Shown piece after piece: positions 23,012-35,489 of a stretch of DNA of 64,000 bases. Each line of letters starts with the position of its first letter. Positions within the stretch are counted from its first letter, which is position 1. This stretch comes from Siphonodentalium dalli (lineage: Eukaryota > Mollusca > Scaphopoda > Gadilida > Siphonodentaliidae): positions 193,866,816 through 193,930,815 of the forward strand of contig CP136066.1 in NCBI GenBank assembly GCA_032622095.1, read 5' to 3'. A program made the position numbers and the translations under genes. The notes beneath the pieces were generated by a model. That model did not search any database. It saw only the letters and a list, made by a program, of their open reading frames with translations, and was not told the DNA's origin.

Positions 23012-23017
23012 AATAAA
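23012..23017 (+). terminator. Polyadenylation signal, copy 1
   Basis: AATAAA 130 bp after the stop codon, kept in all five complete copies and in the truncated copy (14936-14941). Confidence 0.6.
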
Positions 23018-23328
23018 TTGAATATGATTTTTGATCAGTTTCGGACTTTAATTCCTTCTTATGCATGTTAGGGTACGTTTACACACTTGCTATTTTGCCT
23101 GGCAATTTTTCAGGCATTTCGATACAGAAGGCGATAGTGTTCCAGAAAACTAATGCAACAATGCTTAAAAAATGCATCTGTTCCGCAGCTAACTATTTGA
23201 GAAGTAAAAACCATGTTCCACATGTAGTGATGCTAATGAAATGTGCTTTAAATACCAGGCAAGCAATTATCTCGCAATAATTCATCATACCTGTATTTGC
23301 AGGCACATGTGGAACTACAGACCCTGTA

Positions 23329-23727
23329 CCAATGCATTCTCTTATTTACGCGAGTCAACCACAGGTCGCCTCGCATATATAAGAGAATGTATTGGCCTAA
23401 CAAATTTTAAATATTTTTTTATTATTGTTAAAAAATGTAAGAAAAATTTAAAAAAACATTGTTAAAAAATATTAGAAAAAATGATAACAATGATAAGACT
23501 GTTAAAAAATATATGAATATGAAATGATATAAATTGATATAGAATTTAAGAAAAAATTATAAAAAATGACAAAAATTGTTAAAGAATGGAAGAAAAAATG
23601 ATAAAAAATTGTTAAAGAATGTAAGAAAAATTTCAAAAAATATGATAAAAAATTGTTAGGCCAATGCATTATCTTATATATGGGAGCCGACCTATGGTCG
23701 ACGTGCATATATAAGAGAATGCATTGG
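23329..23727. repeat. Palindrome pair with AT-rich spacer, unit 1
   Basis: Left palindrome 23329-23396 and right palindrome about 23658-23727 in opposite orientations around an AT-rich spacer. Right flank runs to AAAGGG-TTAA (23769-23778). Confidence 0.85.
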
Positions 23728-23778
23728 CACAGGTTCTTTAATGTTGCACCAGCGCAGCTCCCGTCATGAAAGGGTTAA

Positions 23779-24760
23779 TGCATGTTGCATGCATATTCTG
23801 GCACATTATGGTTTTCTGTGAAGAAATACCTGCAAAAAAATGCCGTGCAAACTGATCAGAGTATCAACGCAGGAAAAGTTCCTCCACTTGAGTTAATCCA
23901 GACCTTTTGTCCGGAAACGAGGAAAGTTCACAGACGAGAGGTGACACAATTCGCATTATTCGTGTTCATTCGTGGAAGGAGCTCAGCTCAAATATGGATT
24001 CTCGACAGTTCAATTGTTCTGAATATCATCTGCAATCATGTTTCCAGGATGGCGTGCGTGGTGTTTTATCTCGTGAATAAACGGACGCCATGGTTATAAC
24101 ATATTTATAACATAAAATCAACCCGATAAAAATATATATGATGATGATTTTCGGTTATCGATTACGTATTGTTGCGGTGACAAATACACACAGTGTACAA
24201 TCGCACCTTCAACAAACCGGAAGTTGCGGAACGCTATACAATGTAGGTGGTGACGACATTCTATTTTCGATAACTGTTTTTACTGCACTCGCTTTGGAAG
24301 GACATATTTTCGATATAATCTCGGATCAAATGACCAGTTTAAATTACAGCCACGCAATTTTGTGATATTTGGCTTATTAGCATTTCATATCATGTCACAA
24401 CTGTCCGGTCTCCATGATTTTAAAGACGAAAAACGCACTTTTGCCGGCCGAAATCGCACCACCTGTATCTGGCTTCCGGTATATTGTGGATACCACACAT
24501 CCGGTGTAATAAATTTTTTCACATATTGACATGTGGTCAGTATATGACCATTTTTCACAAAGAAATGCTAATTACTCTTTCTGGTCCGCAGATTTAGTTT
24601 GTATTATATTGTTCAGAGATGAATTTATCAACTCAAAAATGTAGCGATTATATTATATTTCATCACAAACGTTGTCTCATCCTACTTTGTTAGGGATTTC
24701 GTCGGTAATTGAGGCTTCACAGCTTCTTGTAAAGTAGCGCTGCATTCATAGAATATTATA
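23779..24760. other. Gene downstream region, no gene recognised
   Basis: Shared by units 0-3 and 5. Short ORFs (about 75-105 codons) are maintained between copies only because the DNA itself is nearly unchanged; they lack recognisable motifs. Confidence 0.5.
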
Positions 24761-26771
24761 GCAACCACAACGCGCCGCAGGCGCGTTGTTGCTTTTCAAG
24801 TTTAGGCGTGAATGACGTCATTAATTTTTACAATACCATGAAACAGCATTTCGACGCGATGAAAATCCGGACAAGAAAAATGGGTTAAAAATCACGTGAC
24901 TTCCGCTTCGCTTTCGCATAGAATCATGGGAACAATAATATCCCAAAAAGAAACGGTGACACAGAATCGGAAGTGGACCAACGGGATGGTTATAAAATTA
25001 ACAACTTTAGTTTTTCTGAACAATTCCTACGTGATTTTGGCCTATAGATTAGTTTCGTTTGACCAATTTCGTTGGTTAGCTGAATAAAATCAGCGAAGAC
25101 GTCATGACATGGTCCATGACGTCATTTGCGTCATTTGGTGTTGTGGGCTAGAATCCAGAAAAAATTGGTCTCCGCAGGAAACACTGATTTCACATCAGTA
25201 TACTAGACTTGGTTGCATTTATAACCGTTTTCGCAAAAGATATATGCGAAAATAGCACAAGCAAACGTGCCTGCTTCAGAATCAAATTACCACAGTTGAA
25301 TAGCCAAGGATGTACCCTTTCCAACAATGTATAGCACGACATCGTTTGTTGCGCCGATGTTTACTTATGGTGTTTTGTAGTAACGATCCCGCCTTAGCTG
25401 CGTGTAATTTTCCTCCGGACAAATTGCTCAGCGAAAAATCCCCCTAATAGGCGGACAACACATTCAATAAGTTCCCGTCTCGCAACGATTTGGCCTCACA
25501 GACATATCAGCGGCTTATCAATTCCTTCGAGATAAATGATTGAACCAATCTACCCTAACAAGGGGGATTTTTTCACGGTTGTATGTCGCGCGAATAGTAT
25601 TGGCTGGCTGCCAGGTATTCACACTCAACATCGGAACGCGGCTCATTATTTGAAATCATTTGTGAGCAGTGGTGGCGGAGAGGAAGTCAAATTATATGTC
25701 CATCATAACATGGGTCGCCTTCGTTGGTGAATGTGGAATTAAGCCTCAACCAAATTTGTTGTCAAGTTGATGTGGGGGGCTTATATGACCTTGACCTTGA
25801 CCATAAAATGACCTTGACCTCTGTTGAAAGACATCTCACTTAAAGGGCCATTTTGCTAGATATGTGTTGCGATGTACGCGCTAATGTCAATATTCAGAGG
25901 CCTTTTATAGCTATCCTTTAGAAATATACCGGTATCGAGGCTCCTACATACTCGAGTCTGTATCTGACGAACAGAAACATGGGAGTACGATATCAATTTA
26001 AACTTGACCTCCACAAAGAATTTATTATATATTTGAAGAAAGTTTGTGGTCTGTGCGTGTGGGTGTGTGTGTATGTATGTATGTGTGTGTGTGTTTCCGC
26101 GATGGAATCGGAAACGGCTAACCGATTTTGATGAAACTTGGTACGGGTATGTAGTTTGACCTGAGGACTAACATGGGTATATCCGTTTGCCCGTGCGGCG
26201 TGACCTTGACCTTCAAATGACCTTGAACTCAAGTTCTCCGCTGAGCCGATTTTCACCAAATTTGGTATGTGGGGGTAGTTTCAGGCGCTGAGCAATTTCG
26301 TCACACCCGGATGCCCGTGCGGCGTGAAATTGATATTTTAAATGACATGCCAACAAATTTCGTCTCAACCACATGCCCGTCAGACAGGTACCCAGCTAAA
26401 ACCTAATGTATAGTTTGTGACTTTTGTCTGTTAGCTATGGCCGGAAAAACTTCCGGACGGATTTCGACGAAACTTGATACCTAAGTGTACGTTTGTCCGG
26501 GAAGTGTTTTGGACGGGTCAAAGTGTGATGCTTGATCTTCAAAATGGTCGATTCAAGATCAAATCAGGTATTAGTGGCGGATTTCGACGATATTCGATAG
26601 CTAGGGATACTTTTGTCCGGGCAGTGTTTTGGACGGCTTAACTCGTAACCCCGACCTGACATTGACATTCAAAACGGTAAATTCAAGGTCAAATCTGGTC
26701 AAATTTCGCATAACTAGATCCGACGAAGCACCGCGTGTGGTTGCCCCGTTACGTGTCACGTACGATCATAT
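24761..26771. mobile_element. 2-kb TA-bounded element, unit 1
   Basis: Present here but absent from unit 0, where GAATATTATATTCCCC at 16678-16693 is continuous; the comparison leaves TA on both sides, as for Tc1/mariner-type insertion. It begins with the hairpin ACAACGCGCC-gca-GGCGCGTTGT, and near the right end CACACGCGG / GGTTGC phrases are inverted relative to the left end, though offset by about 27 bp. The interior has palindromic TGACGTCAT motifs (about 24809, 25097-25125), repeated TGACCTTGA phrases (25786-25820, 26201-26227), a (TG)n/(TATG)n microsatellite at 26054-26095 and direct GGATTTCGACGA repeats. No transposase. A deletion in unit 0 with 2-bp microhomology is the alternative. Confidence 0.55.
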
Positions 26772-26850
26772 TATTCCCCAGACCCATTTTATTCGACACA
26801 TTGTTTATAAAAGCTGAACAAGTACAATTGTTTTGACTTTGTAGGGCGGT

Positions 26851-27367
26851 GCTGTTTATTTTAGTGAATTACGTTTTTACCTTGAAAAATAGGTGATTCA
26901 TTCAGCAAAAACGGCAATTTTGACTATTAAAAAAACTAATAAAACAATCTAAAGTACACATAATCTTTATTGTAATGTCAGGTTGTCATACTATCATGTT
27001 TAAATTAGTTAATGCATTGGTAAAATGCAGATCTTTCATATAAATAATTGTCTAAAAATATTTTTCTGAAATTGTCGGCCATTTTGGAATTCCGACTGCG
27101 GATCTTACATTTTGTTTACAAACTTATTTCATTATTTTAATTTTCAAACGTCTTAAAAAGGATTAAAAATCAGATATATACTGCAGAATTTAATTAGAAA
27201 CAATTAAAACAATAATTTTATGAAACTTGAAAAAAAAAATTATTATTGTCATACAGTTGTGATCAAAATAATTACGGTTACAAATATGGCCGATAATATC
27301 GGCCCTGGCAATTTACCGACCGGACATTTGGGCCGATAATATCGGCCCCTGGCAATCAAAGAGTTAA
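26851..27367. mobile_element. Right half of TTAA element, unit 2
   Basis: Same breakpoint as in unit 1; ends with TTAA at 27364-27367. An A-run replaces CTTTTTT near 27231, shared with unit 3. Confidence 0.85.
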
Positions 27368-28053
27368 AGAAACTGTCGCCCTAGAATTCAGAACTAATGC
27401 ACTCTCGGCTCCTTCATCTGATACACAAAGACCACAAAGGCTCTGATATCAATGCATACCTTATAGAACCCATCGGATGTTAGTTAAACATAATCCCTCT
27501 ATGTCCGGGTTAATGGGCGAGGGACTGGACATTCGGAAAACAGAGGGTCGAGTCCGAAGGGCGAAGCCTTTTAGTTTCCGAATGTCCAGTCGCGGGTCCA
27601 TTAACTGACTCAAGACGGTATTAAAAGAATCAGGTATGAAATACTTTCATACCAATGAACAATAACATATAAGAACATGGTTCTTGTTAGTGGAGGCTCA
27701 ATGTGGACTATATATATATATATATATACGATCGACGCAGTTATCAGTATTATGGGCACGTATGCATATACAGATATTTTTGGCTCGAACACTGCAATCG
27801 TATCGTTGTGTACAGAAGAAAAAACAGCACTCTATTACTATAATCTCACACGCTGACGTGTTATGTTCCAATGTGGTAGATATCCCCCTGGTATGCAAGT
27901 AAGCTTCACGCCTCTATCGACAAGGAAATTAATTACGTGTGATTCATAAGCACTATGCAAATGCGTGTTTGTTTGGGCGGGTGAATAGAACCTCTTCTCT
28001 GTTAGAGGTCTCCGTGTGAGCTCATTCTATATAACGTCCAAGCTGCTGTTTTC

Positions 28054-28389
28054 GTGCATGATTGGTATTATATACGCTTAATAGAATCATTCACCGACAT
28101 GTTTACCAAACGCAAAACGGGACCAGACACCCGGCACCCACTATTTTTAAAAACACCAAGAACATCTTGGTCCCAACAACTACTATTTCATTCTTATCCA
28201 ACTTTTTGGAACAACTTTGATAACGAATTTACATCATACCAAACCAGACACATATTCAAACGGCGTTTACATACAATTGTATTAAAAAATATTTTGCAAT
28301 CATTAAATTCAACAATCAAAGATGTCCCGACTATGTGGTATAGCTCGGTCAATAGAGTGACATCCCCTACATCGCAATTCACAACCTAA
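28054..28389 (+). pseudogene. LINE reverse transcriptase C-terminal remnant, unit 2
   Basis: Same SYPTFWNN and IFKRRLHTIVL motifs as at 17966, shortened by a stop after SQFTT (CTC to CTA-type change), which unit 3 shares and units 1 and 4 lack. Non-functional. Confidence 0.55.
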
Positions 28390-28518
28390 CTCAGGACATT
28401 CCTACTCGACTTTCAATGAACATCCCACTGACAAGAAAGAGACAAACCATCGAGTAACCCATAATCGATTTATCTATACGTATACCCTTCGTGCATATAA
28501 TCCATTTAAATGCAACCA

Positions 28519-29210
28519 GTATTCCCAATTCTACCATAATGATAACAAACTACTAAAGCAATCAGCCAGGCCATCGTCGGTCAGCGTTTATTGTTCCGAA
28601 GACATGTACATATACATGAATTCATTATACACCCTACTCTACCAATGCTGTGCAGCGGTCCAGGAACAACCACCCATAAAAACCCTTTTAGGGAAAACCA
28701 TGATGGAAACCTGTTATCCGAACACTCTGCATGGACACAGCTAGTGTCGGAAATACACTCTCAATGAAATTTTACACAGAAACATTTCTTACTCTACACG
28801 TTCCATATTTATATAGGAACACCTGAATATCATAAGATAAGAACTTTAAACTATTTTGTATAACAGTGACATGTCTGTCTATCTTAAAATGAGATCAATG
28901 AAAATTCTCAAACAAAATCAAATATTATCAAAGTTTGAAAACAAAAATTTTCAAACTCACTATCTCCAAATTGAGCAATATCGCACACTTTAATTAAGTT
29001 AATTAAATAAAAATTTGTGTGCTGAACCAACAAAGTTAGGACTAGAAGTGACTACACTCCACTGATTTCCCGCCGAAATCAATTCTCCAATAACAACTTT
29101 TCATTGGCTGCTGCCTTAATGAAAACTCCGCCTACTCATAACATACATTATTCATCGAGCTGTGAATACAATACTTTCCCGCTAATACCAGAAAACGCGG
29201 GAAAGTTATC
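28519..29210. other. 692-bp segment present only in units 2 and 3
   Basis: Units 1 and 4 read continuously AATGCAACCATTATG, where units 2 and 3 carry 692 extra bases; only CA is shared at the borders. Contains A-rich inverted TTTGAAAA phrases near 28930 and a CTTTCCCGC/GCGGGAAAG hairpin near its right end. No terminal inverted repeat or recognised coding motif. An insertion in the ancestor of units 2 and 3, or loss in units 1 and 4, are both possible. Confidence 0.7.
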
Positions 29211-29364
29211 ATTATGTGATACATACTTATATAGCCGTGCATTGTACAATAACTCCGCCTATCGTAACATCTATTCATCTTCAAGGGGTGGCTATAAGTC
29301 AGTCTAGCCTGACTATGCCACCCCCTCAAATATACAACACAATATTTGTAAAATGTATTATGTA

Positions 29365-29763
29365 TTAACCCTTTACCCAACAAAACGGCCAAAACCGGCC
29401 AAATAAAGCTTCAACAGCCTAAAATATCTTCGGTCTGTCTCAATAGAACCATACAAATATGGATATCATTGGAACCGGCTCCTTGGTCACATTGTGATAG
29501 TTACAGTTATGCCCTGTGCCAATGCATTCTCTTATATATGCGAGTCGACCATATGTCGCCTCGCATATATAAGAGAATGCATTGGCCTAAAAAAAACGTT
29601 TTTTAACACTTTTTACCATTTTTTCTTACATTCTTTAACAATTTTATAATTTGTAATGTGTTAAGCCAATGCATTCTCTTATATATGCGAGGCGACCTAT
29701 GGTCGACTCGCATATATAAGAGAATGCATTGGCACAGGGCCGTTCTGTTGGGTAAAGGGTTAA
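29365..29763. mobile_element. piggyBac-like TTAA MITE with palindrome pair, unit 2
   Basis: TTAA-CCCTTTACCCAACA at left and TGTTGGGTAAAGGG-TTAA at right, with inverted similarity extending to AAACGGCC. Unit 1 has the exact empty site with a single TTAA (18584-18587), proving TTAA duplication. Inside (29519-29732) sit two palindromes of about 68 bp in opposite orientation around an 80-bp spacer, the same palindromes found downstream of each receptor gene. It lies in the LINE 3' UTR just before the (TATCC)n tail. Confidence 0.92.
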
Positions 29764-32007
29764 TATGTGTATATTGAAATAAAATATCCTATCCTATCCT
29801 ATCCTAAATAGGGAGGCATAAACGTTATAGATCACGAATGTTGACTTGTGGTAGAGCATGGTATACAGTGCCCATTCGGAAGATAGAAGTTCGAGGTAGA
29901 ACAAATGAGCTGGGTTTTAATGTCACTTATAAGTCCCTCATTCATAGGTTTCAAAGGTCAATTGTTACTTACGATTGACATTTGAATCAAGTGCACAATG
30001 TTTCCGAATCCTTAGTTGGCATCTGCAGAGTCTATTGATCGGACATGGCTCATTCGAGCTTCCAAATTTTTTCTACGTAATTTGTAGGAGGTATAAAATA
30101 CAGGTTGACAAATACAAATATTGATATACTGACAATATTGCAGCTCCCCGAGCTGATGTTTTGTGACATCCGCGAAATTGATGTGCGCTTGCTATGGGAT
30201 AAATAATTAGTGTGTGGGCAAGGAATACTGAGTCCTCTCAGTACCGAGTCTTTTGCAGAAAACTATAGACGGCACATCTTCAAACGTGCATTTTGAAGAA
30301 TTACATAACCATAACTTGGATCCAACAGACTTTGGTTTTACCAAATATAAACGCTTTAAGTCCCTTCTACAAGTGAGAGTCCCAACGGGTGTACAATTGG
30401 CACCGGATACAATTCTGCGAATTACAATATAGAATGCTCGTGCTCAAGTCACCAGTCATGCATAGCAACTGAAGCGCATCTAAATTTACATGCACTATGT
30501 TTTGCTCCTTTCATGGAACAATTGAATGCTGCAGCGAGTTGGGCTTCAAAACCACTTTGAATGAGAGAAATAATGTAATTCTAACTGGTAAACTGACTGC
30601 AGGCAGTTATCGTGTTGTATTTTGTTGCAAATTTTGAAATCCAAGATGGCCGCTGGCAGCCATGTTTTTTTGGCCGAATGACCTCAAAATGACTCATTCC
30701 TATTTACATGTCCATGTTAACATCCATGATAAGTAGTATGCACAGAAATTCATATACAGCGACCATTTTGACAGCCAGCTTTATTTTTCTCAGATTTCTC
30801 AGGGTTACCGGCGTTTCAGCCGGTGGAATCTTTAGCATAAAACCCTACACCACAAGTATCCGATGAGAAAACACTATATACGCTAAAACACGCATTGTTT
30901 CTTAGGGCCGGATTAGGTGCACACAGAAATGTCAAGGTACCCCCGAATGGGAAAACAAAAGAATGGAAAATGTCAACCCAAGGGGATGGGGATGAATATA
31001 TTCACAGTTGGAATTTCAAGTGAGATGGTGCAGTTGAATATTCCAAGTGGGACTTTATACGCTAAAACGCGCATATATGTCTCTTATAGGCCGGACTATT
31101 ACTGAAATGTGTGTTAATAACACGGCTTATATCATGCTTCTAGTTAAATAGTCCTGGCAAATAATGACATAGATGTCGCATGGAGAGAGATACAACATTT
31201 GTGTTCAGCATAAACATAAATTAAACTTTGATAATCCGCATGTTGGAAATGGCAGATAGGCGGACGTTTTGCTCACCGCGTGTTTTTACTGAGGCACCCC
31301 ATGAAAAAATCGGTATATATTTTTTTTTAATAAAGCCGACATATTTGACAGATTATATTCACATCTTTTGAGAAGATATATTCGTCCAATGTTGATACCA
31401 AGAGTAAAGTAATAGATATTTTGTGACTAATTTTTAGGGTGAGAAGAATATGACGATTCACGCAAAGCCTGATACCACTTAGCTTTTGGGGTGGGTTGAT
31501 ATTTCTGCCTTTGATAATATATAATATGGCCAACCGCGATAAATGATATATTCAAACGTAGCTAATTCGCAGTAGTTCCTATCGTATAAAATAATTGGCC
31601 CTAACCATCTTACTTTAGGTTTTATAAGAAAAGAAAGACAACGCTTTGCGTGTATCGTCATATTCTTCTCGCCCAAACAATATGTAGTGATAGTCACATG
31701 GTTACATGTATGTCATTACTCTGGCCAATAAGCCAAAAAGATCACTTTGGATAATTCACGTTTCGCTTTAATATTTTGTTGTTGTTTGGCAATCGGGTCA
31801 CACACTCACACACGTATGTTTATTTCAGTATACCTCCATTTATGGAGAAGTATGCGACATCTCCCCTTCACTTAGACACCATACAATCCTCATACGCCAC
31901 CTCCGTGGTGGATATAGGACAGTGTCATGAGGACACCATACCATAGGAGGCGGCAACGAAACGTTATGGTGAACGATATCTACATCGACACCATTAAACG
32001 CCATATA

Positions 32008-32363
32008 AGATTGGCTTTGACGAAATAAATGAGGCAGTCAGTTTGTTCAATACACCTGCTAATGGATCGTAGTGAGATACAACAAAATGATAGATAATTA
32101 GTCTATACAGCAGTTGCATCCACTGTTTGCAGAAAGCTTTCACACATCCGTATCGGAAGTCAAATAAAAATCCTTTTAGCAGATTGCACCTGTCGCTATG
32201 CCAGACCAGGAATCAGAACAAACTCATTTCATTTTTATCCTGGAAACTCGCGACAAGGATTGTTTTCTTATCGCCTCTCAGTGGGCGAATGTTAACTTCA
32301 TCGCGGATTCCTTGCCGCAACTCTGGTTGACAGTCAGCAGTGAAGGTTTCTCGTTTCATATAG
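32008..32363 (+). promoter_or_regulatory. Conserved proximal upstream block, copy 2
   Basis: Same sequence as the block before copy 1, including the A/T box about 200 bp before the start. Confidence 0.35.
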
Positions 32364-33611
32364 ATGCTGTTTGGTGAACATCCCTGTAGAATGGAGATCA
32401 TTTTCTTAAGGGGTTCATTCGTTTGTTTCTATATTCTGAGTTATGCCACTGTGAGTTCAGCATCAGATACTAGCATGGTCAAGGTACTACATGACAACAT
32501 AACATCTAACTACTCACCCGATCTTCGTCCTGCGCGATTCGGGAATGAGACGATCTACGTCGATGTGACATTCGACTTGGTGGCAATCAGTAAATTGGAC
32601 GATATTACTCAGTCAATGTGGTCGACTGCGTACTTAACGGTGGCATGGACTGACGAACTGCTTACATGGGACCCGCAATATTTCAACGGAATAAATAGTC
32701 TCAAAATTCCAGGCAAGAACGTGTGGAAGCCACCTCTCATTCTAGCGAATGTCCTCGACGAGTCAGTAGACATTTCTCACAGCTTTCTTCCTGTAACTCT
32801 GCTTCACGACGGCAAGATATTCTGGGTTCCTGGAGAAGCTTTCAAAAGCAAATGCGTCATCGATGTGACGTCATTTCCGTATGATAAACACGATTGCAAT
32901 CTGATAATCTCGCTATACATGCACATGCCAGAAGAGGTGGCGATCCGAAACCTTGCTATAGGCAGGGAGTATTTCCATCCAAATGGAATATGGAAACTTA
33001 CCAACTTAAGTATATCTAAAATATTGGACACGGGTATTCAGCTCATACATGTTTCAGTGAGTGTCGAGAGGTTATCAAAGTTCATGGAGGTGACATTAAT
33101 TGCGCCAGTAATTCTACTAAACATACTGAACGTTGGCGTTTTCATGATACCGTCGGATTCGGGGGAGAAAATCTCCTTTGCCGTTACATCGTGGCTTACG
33201 TTCGCAGTTTTCATGAGTTTCATATCTGGTTACCTACCGGAAGGTGGCACAAATGTCTGCAACCTGTCGAAGTTTCTGTTGGTTATGCTTATACAAAGTG
33301 CGATTGTTGTCATGGCGACAATTTTGACAGTTTACGTTCACAACATAGCCGGAGATATCCCCGCTTGTTTAAGCGTCTTGATGCCTTGTTCACGAAAATG
33401 CCACAACAAGGTTGCGTCCAAGGGAAACAACATAGAACTGACGTCAGAAAACCAGGAACGTTCACATGAGAGAGGTGACTGTAACCGTAGTATCCGTATC
33501 AACACGTGGAAAGATGTCAGCTCCAAGATGGACGTGATGTTCTTCGTGGTTATTCTTGTCACTTCTATATCTCTTAATGCCAGTTTTAATCCGATGTGCG
33601 TAGCTACTTGA
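32364..33611 (+). CDS. Cys-loop ligand-gated ion channel, nicotinic-like, copy 2
   Basis: The encoded 415-residue protein is identical to copy 1 at every position, including the cation-type M2 and the non-canonical binding site (A128, Y185, Y90, no vicinal cysteines). The likely start is the second ATG at 32391. Flanks also agree with copy 1 wherever compared. Identity at protein and apparently DNA level means a very recent duplication, gene conversion, or an assembly artefact that placed two alleles in tandem. If real, it doubles the dose of one subunit rather than adding a new one. Confidence 0.92.
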   Translation: MLFGEHPCRMEIIFLRGSFVCFYILSYATVSSASDTSMVKVLHDNITSNYSPDLRPARFGNETIYVDVTFDLVAISKLDDITQSMWSTAYLTVAWTDELLTWDPQYFNGINSLKIPGKNVWKPPLILANVLDESVDISHSFLPVTLLHDGKIFWVPGEAFKSKCVIDVTSFPYDKHDCNLIISLYMHMPEEVAIRNLAIGREYFHPNGIWKLTNLSISKILDTGIQLIHVSVSVERLSKFMEVTLIAPVILLNILNVGVFMIPSDSGEKISFAVTSWLTFAVFMSFISGYLPEGGTNVCNLSKFLLVMLIQSAIVVMATILTVYVHNIAGDIPACLSVLMPCSRKCHNKVASKGNNIELTSENQERSHERGDCNRSIRINTWKDVSSKMDVMFFVVILVTSISLNASFNPMCVAT

Positions 33612-33740
33612 CATTCCTTTATCCACGTTGATGTCTGGTTGACACGTCGATTGGATTTGTGAAATATTTCTTCAAACTTCTTCATTTCGCCACAATTTTG
33701 ACCGCTCATATTTCAAGCCTGAAAACAAAATGAACTGAAA

Positions 33741-33746
33741 AATAAA
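33741..33746 (+). terminator. Polyadenylation signal, copy 2
   Basis: AATAAA at the same distance after the stop as in copy 1. Confidence 0.6.
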
Positions 33747-34057
33747 TTGAATATGATTTTTGATCAGTTTCGGACTTTAATTCCTTCTTATGCATGTTAG
33801 GGTACGTTTACACACTTGCTATTTTGCCTGGCAATTTTTCAGGCATTTCGATACAGAAGGCGATAGTGTTCCAGAAAACTAATGCAACAATGCTTAAAAA
33901 ATGCATCTGTTCCGCAGCTAACTATTTGAGAAGTAAAAACCATGTTCCACATGTAGTGATGCTAATGAAATGTGCTTTAAATACCAGGCAAGCAATTATC
34001 TCGCAATAATTCATCATACCTGTATTTGCAGGCACATGTGGAACTACAGACCCTGTA

Positions 34058-34456
34058 CCAATGCATTCTCTTATTTACGCGAGTCAACCACAGGTCGCCT
34101 CGCATATATAAGAGAATGTATTGGCCTAACAAATTTTAAATATTTTTTTATTATTGTTAAAAAATGTAAGAAAAATTTAAAAAAACATTGTTAAAAAATA
34201 TTAGAAAAAATGATAACAATGATAAGACTGTTAAAAAATATATGAATATGAAATGATATAAATTGATATAGAATTTAAGAAAAAATTATAAAAAATGACA
34301 AAAATTGTTAAAGAATGGAAGAAAAAATGATAAAAAATTGTTAAAGAATGTAAGAAAAATTTCAAAAAATATGATAAAAAATTGTTAGGCCAATGCATTA
34401 TCTTATATATGGGAGCCGACCTATGGTCGACGTGCATATATAAGAGAATGCATTGG
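34058..34456. repeat. Palindrome pair with AT-rich spacer, unit 2
   Basis: Counterpart of 23329-23727, including the A in GGCACATGTGG just upstream that units 0, 3 and 5 lack. Confidence 0.85.
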
Positions 34457-35489
34457 CACAGGTTCTTTAATGTTGCACCAGCGCAGCTCCCGTCATGAAA
34501 GGGTTAATGCATGTTGCATGCATATTCTGGCACATTATGGTTTTCTGTGAAGAAATACCTGCAAAAAAATGCCGTGCAAACTGATCAGAGTATCAACGCA
34601 GGAAAAGTTCCTCCACTTGAGTTAATCCAGACCTTTTGTCCGGAAACGAGGAAAGTTCACAGACGAGAGGTGACACAATTCGCATTATTCGTGTTCATTC
34701 GTGGAAGGAGCTCAGCTCAAATATGGATTCTCGACAGTTCAATTGTTCTGAATATCATCTGCAATCATGTTTCCAGGATGGCGTGCGTGGTGTTTTATCT
34801 CGTGAATAAACGGACGCCATGGTTATAACATATTTATAACATAAAATCAACCCGATAAAAATATATATGATGATGATTTTCGGTTATCGATTACGTATTG
34901 TTGCGGTGACAAATACACACAGTGTACAATCGCACCTTCAACAAACCGGAAGTTGCGGAACGCTATACAATGTAGGTGGTGACGACATTCTATTTTCGAT
35001 AACTGTTTTTACTGCACTCGCTTTGGAAGGACATATTTTCGATATAATCTCGGATCAAATGACCAGTTTAAATTACAGCCACGCAATTTTGTGATATTTG
35101 GCTTATTAGCATTTCATATCATGTCACAACTGTCCGGTCTCCATGATTTTAAAGACGAAAAACGCACTTTTGCCGGCCGAAATCGCACCACCTGTATCTG
35201 GCTTCCGGTATATTGTGGATACCACACATCCGGTGTAATAAATTTTTTCACATATTGACATGTGGTCAGTATATGACCATTTTTCACAAAGAAATGCTAA
35301 TTACTCTTTCTGGTCCGCAGATTTAGTTTGTATTATATTGTTCAGAGATGAATTTATCAACTCAAAAATGTAGCGATTATATTATATTTCATCACAAACG
35401 TTGTCTCATCCTACTTTGTTAGGGATTTCGTCGGTAATTGAGGCTTCACAGCTTCTTGTAAAGTAGCGCTGCATTCATAGAATATTATA

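Larger units (their letters stand above)
16765..26850 (+). repeat. Array unit 1 (10,086 bp)
   Basis: Complete unit with receptor copy 1. Relative to units 2 and 3 it lacks the TTAA MITE (empty site 18584-18587) and the 692-bp segment (junction at about 18430) but retains 439 bp at 19370-19808. From about 19820 onward it looks the same as unit 2 wherever compared by eye, at a constant offset of 10,729. Confidence 0.9.

Noticed and set aside
25993-26259. Minus-strand ORF rich in TH repeats
   Set aside because: It is the translation of the (TG)n microsatellite in the 2-kb element and is preserved only because the units are near-identical.
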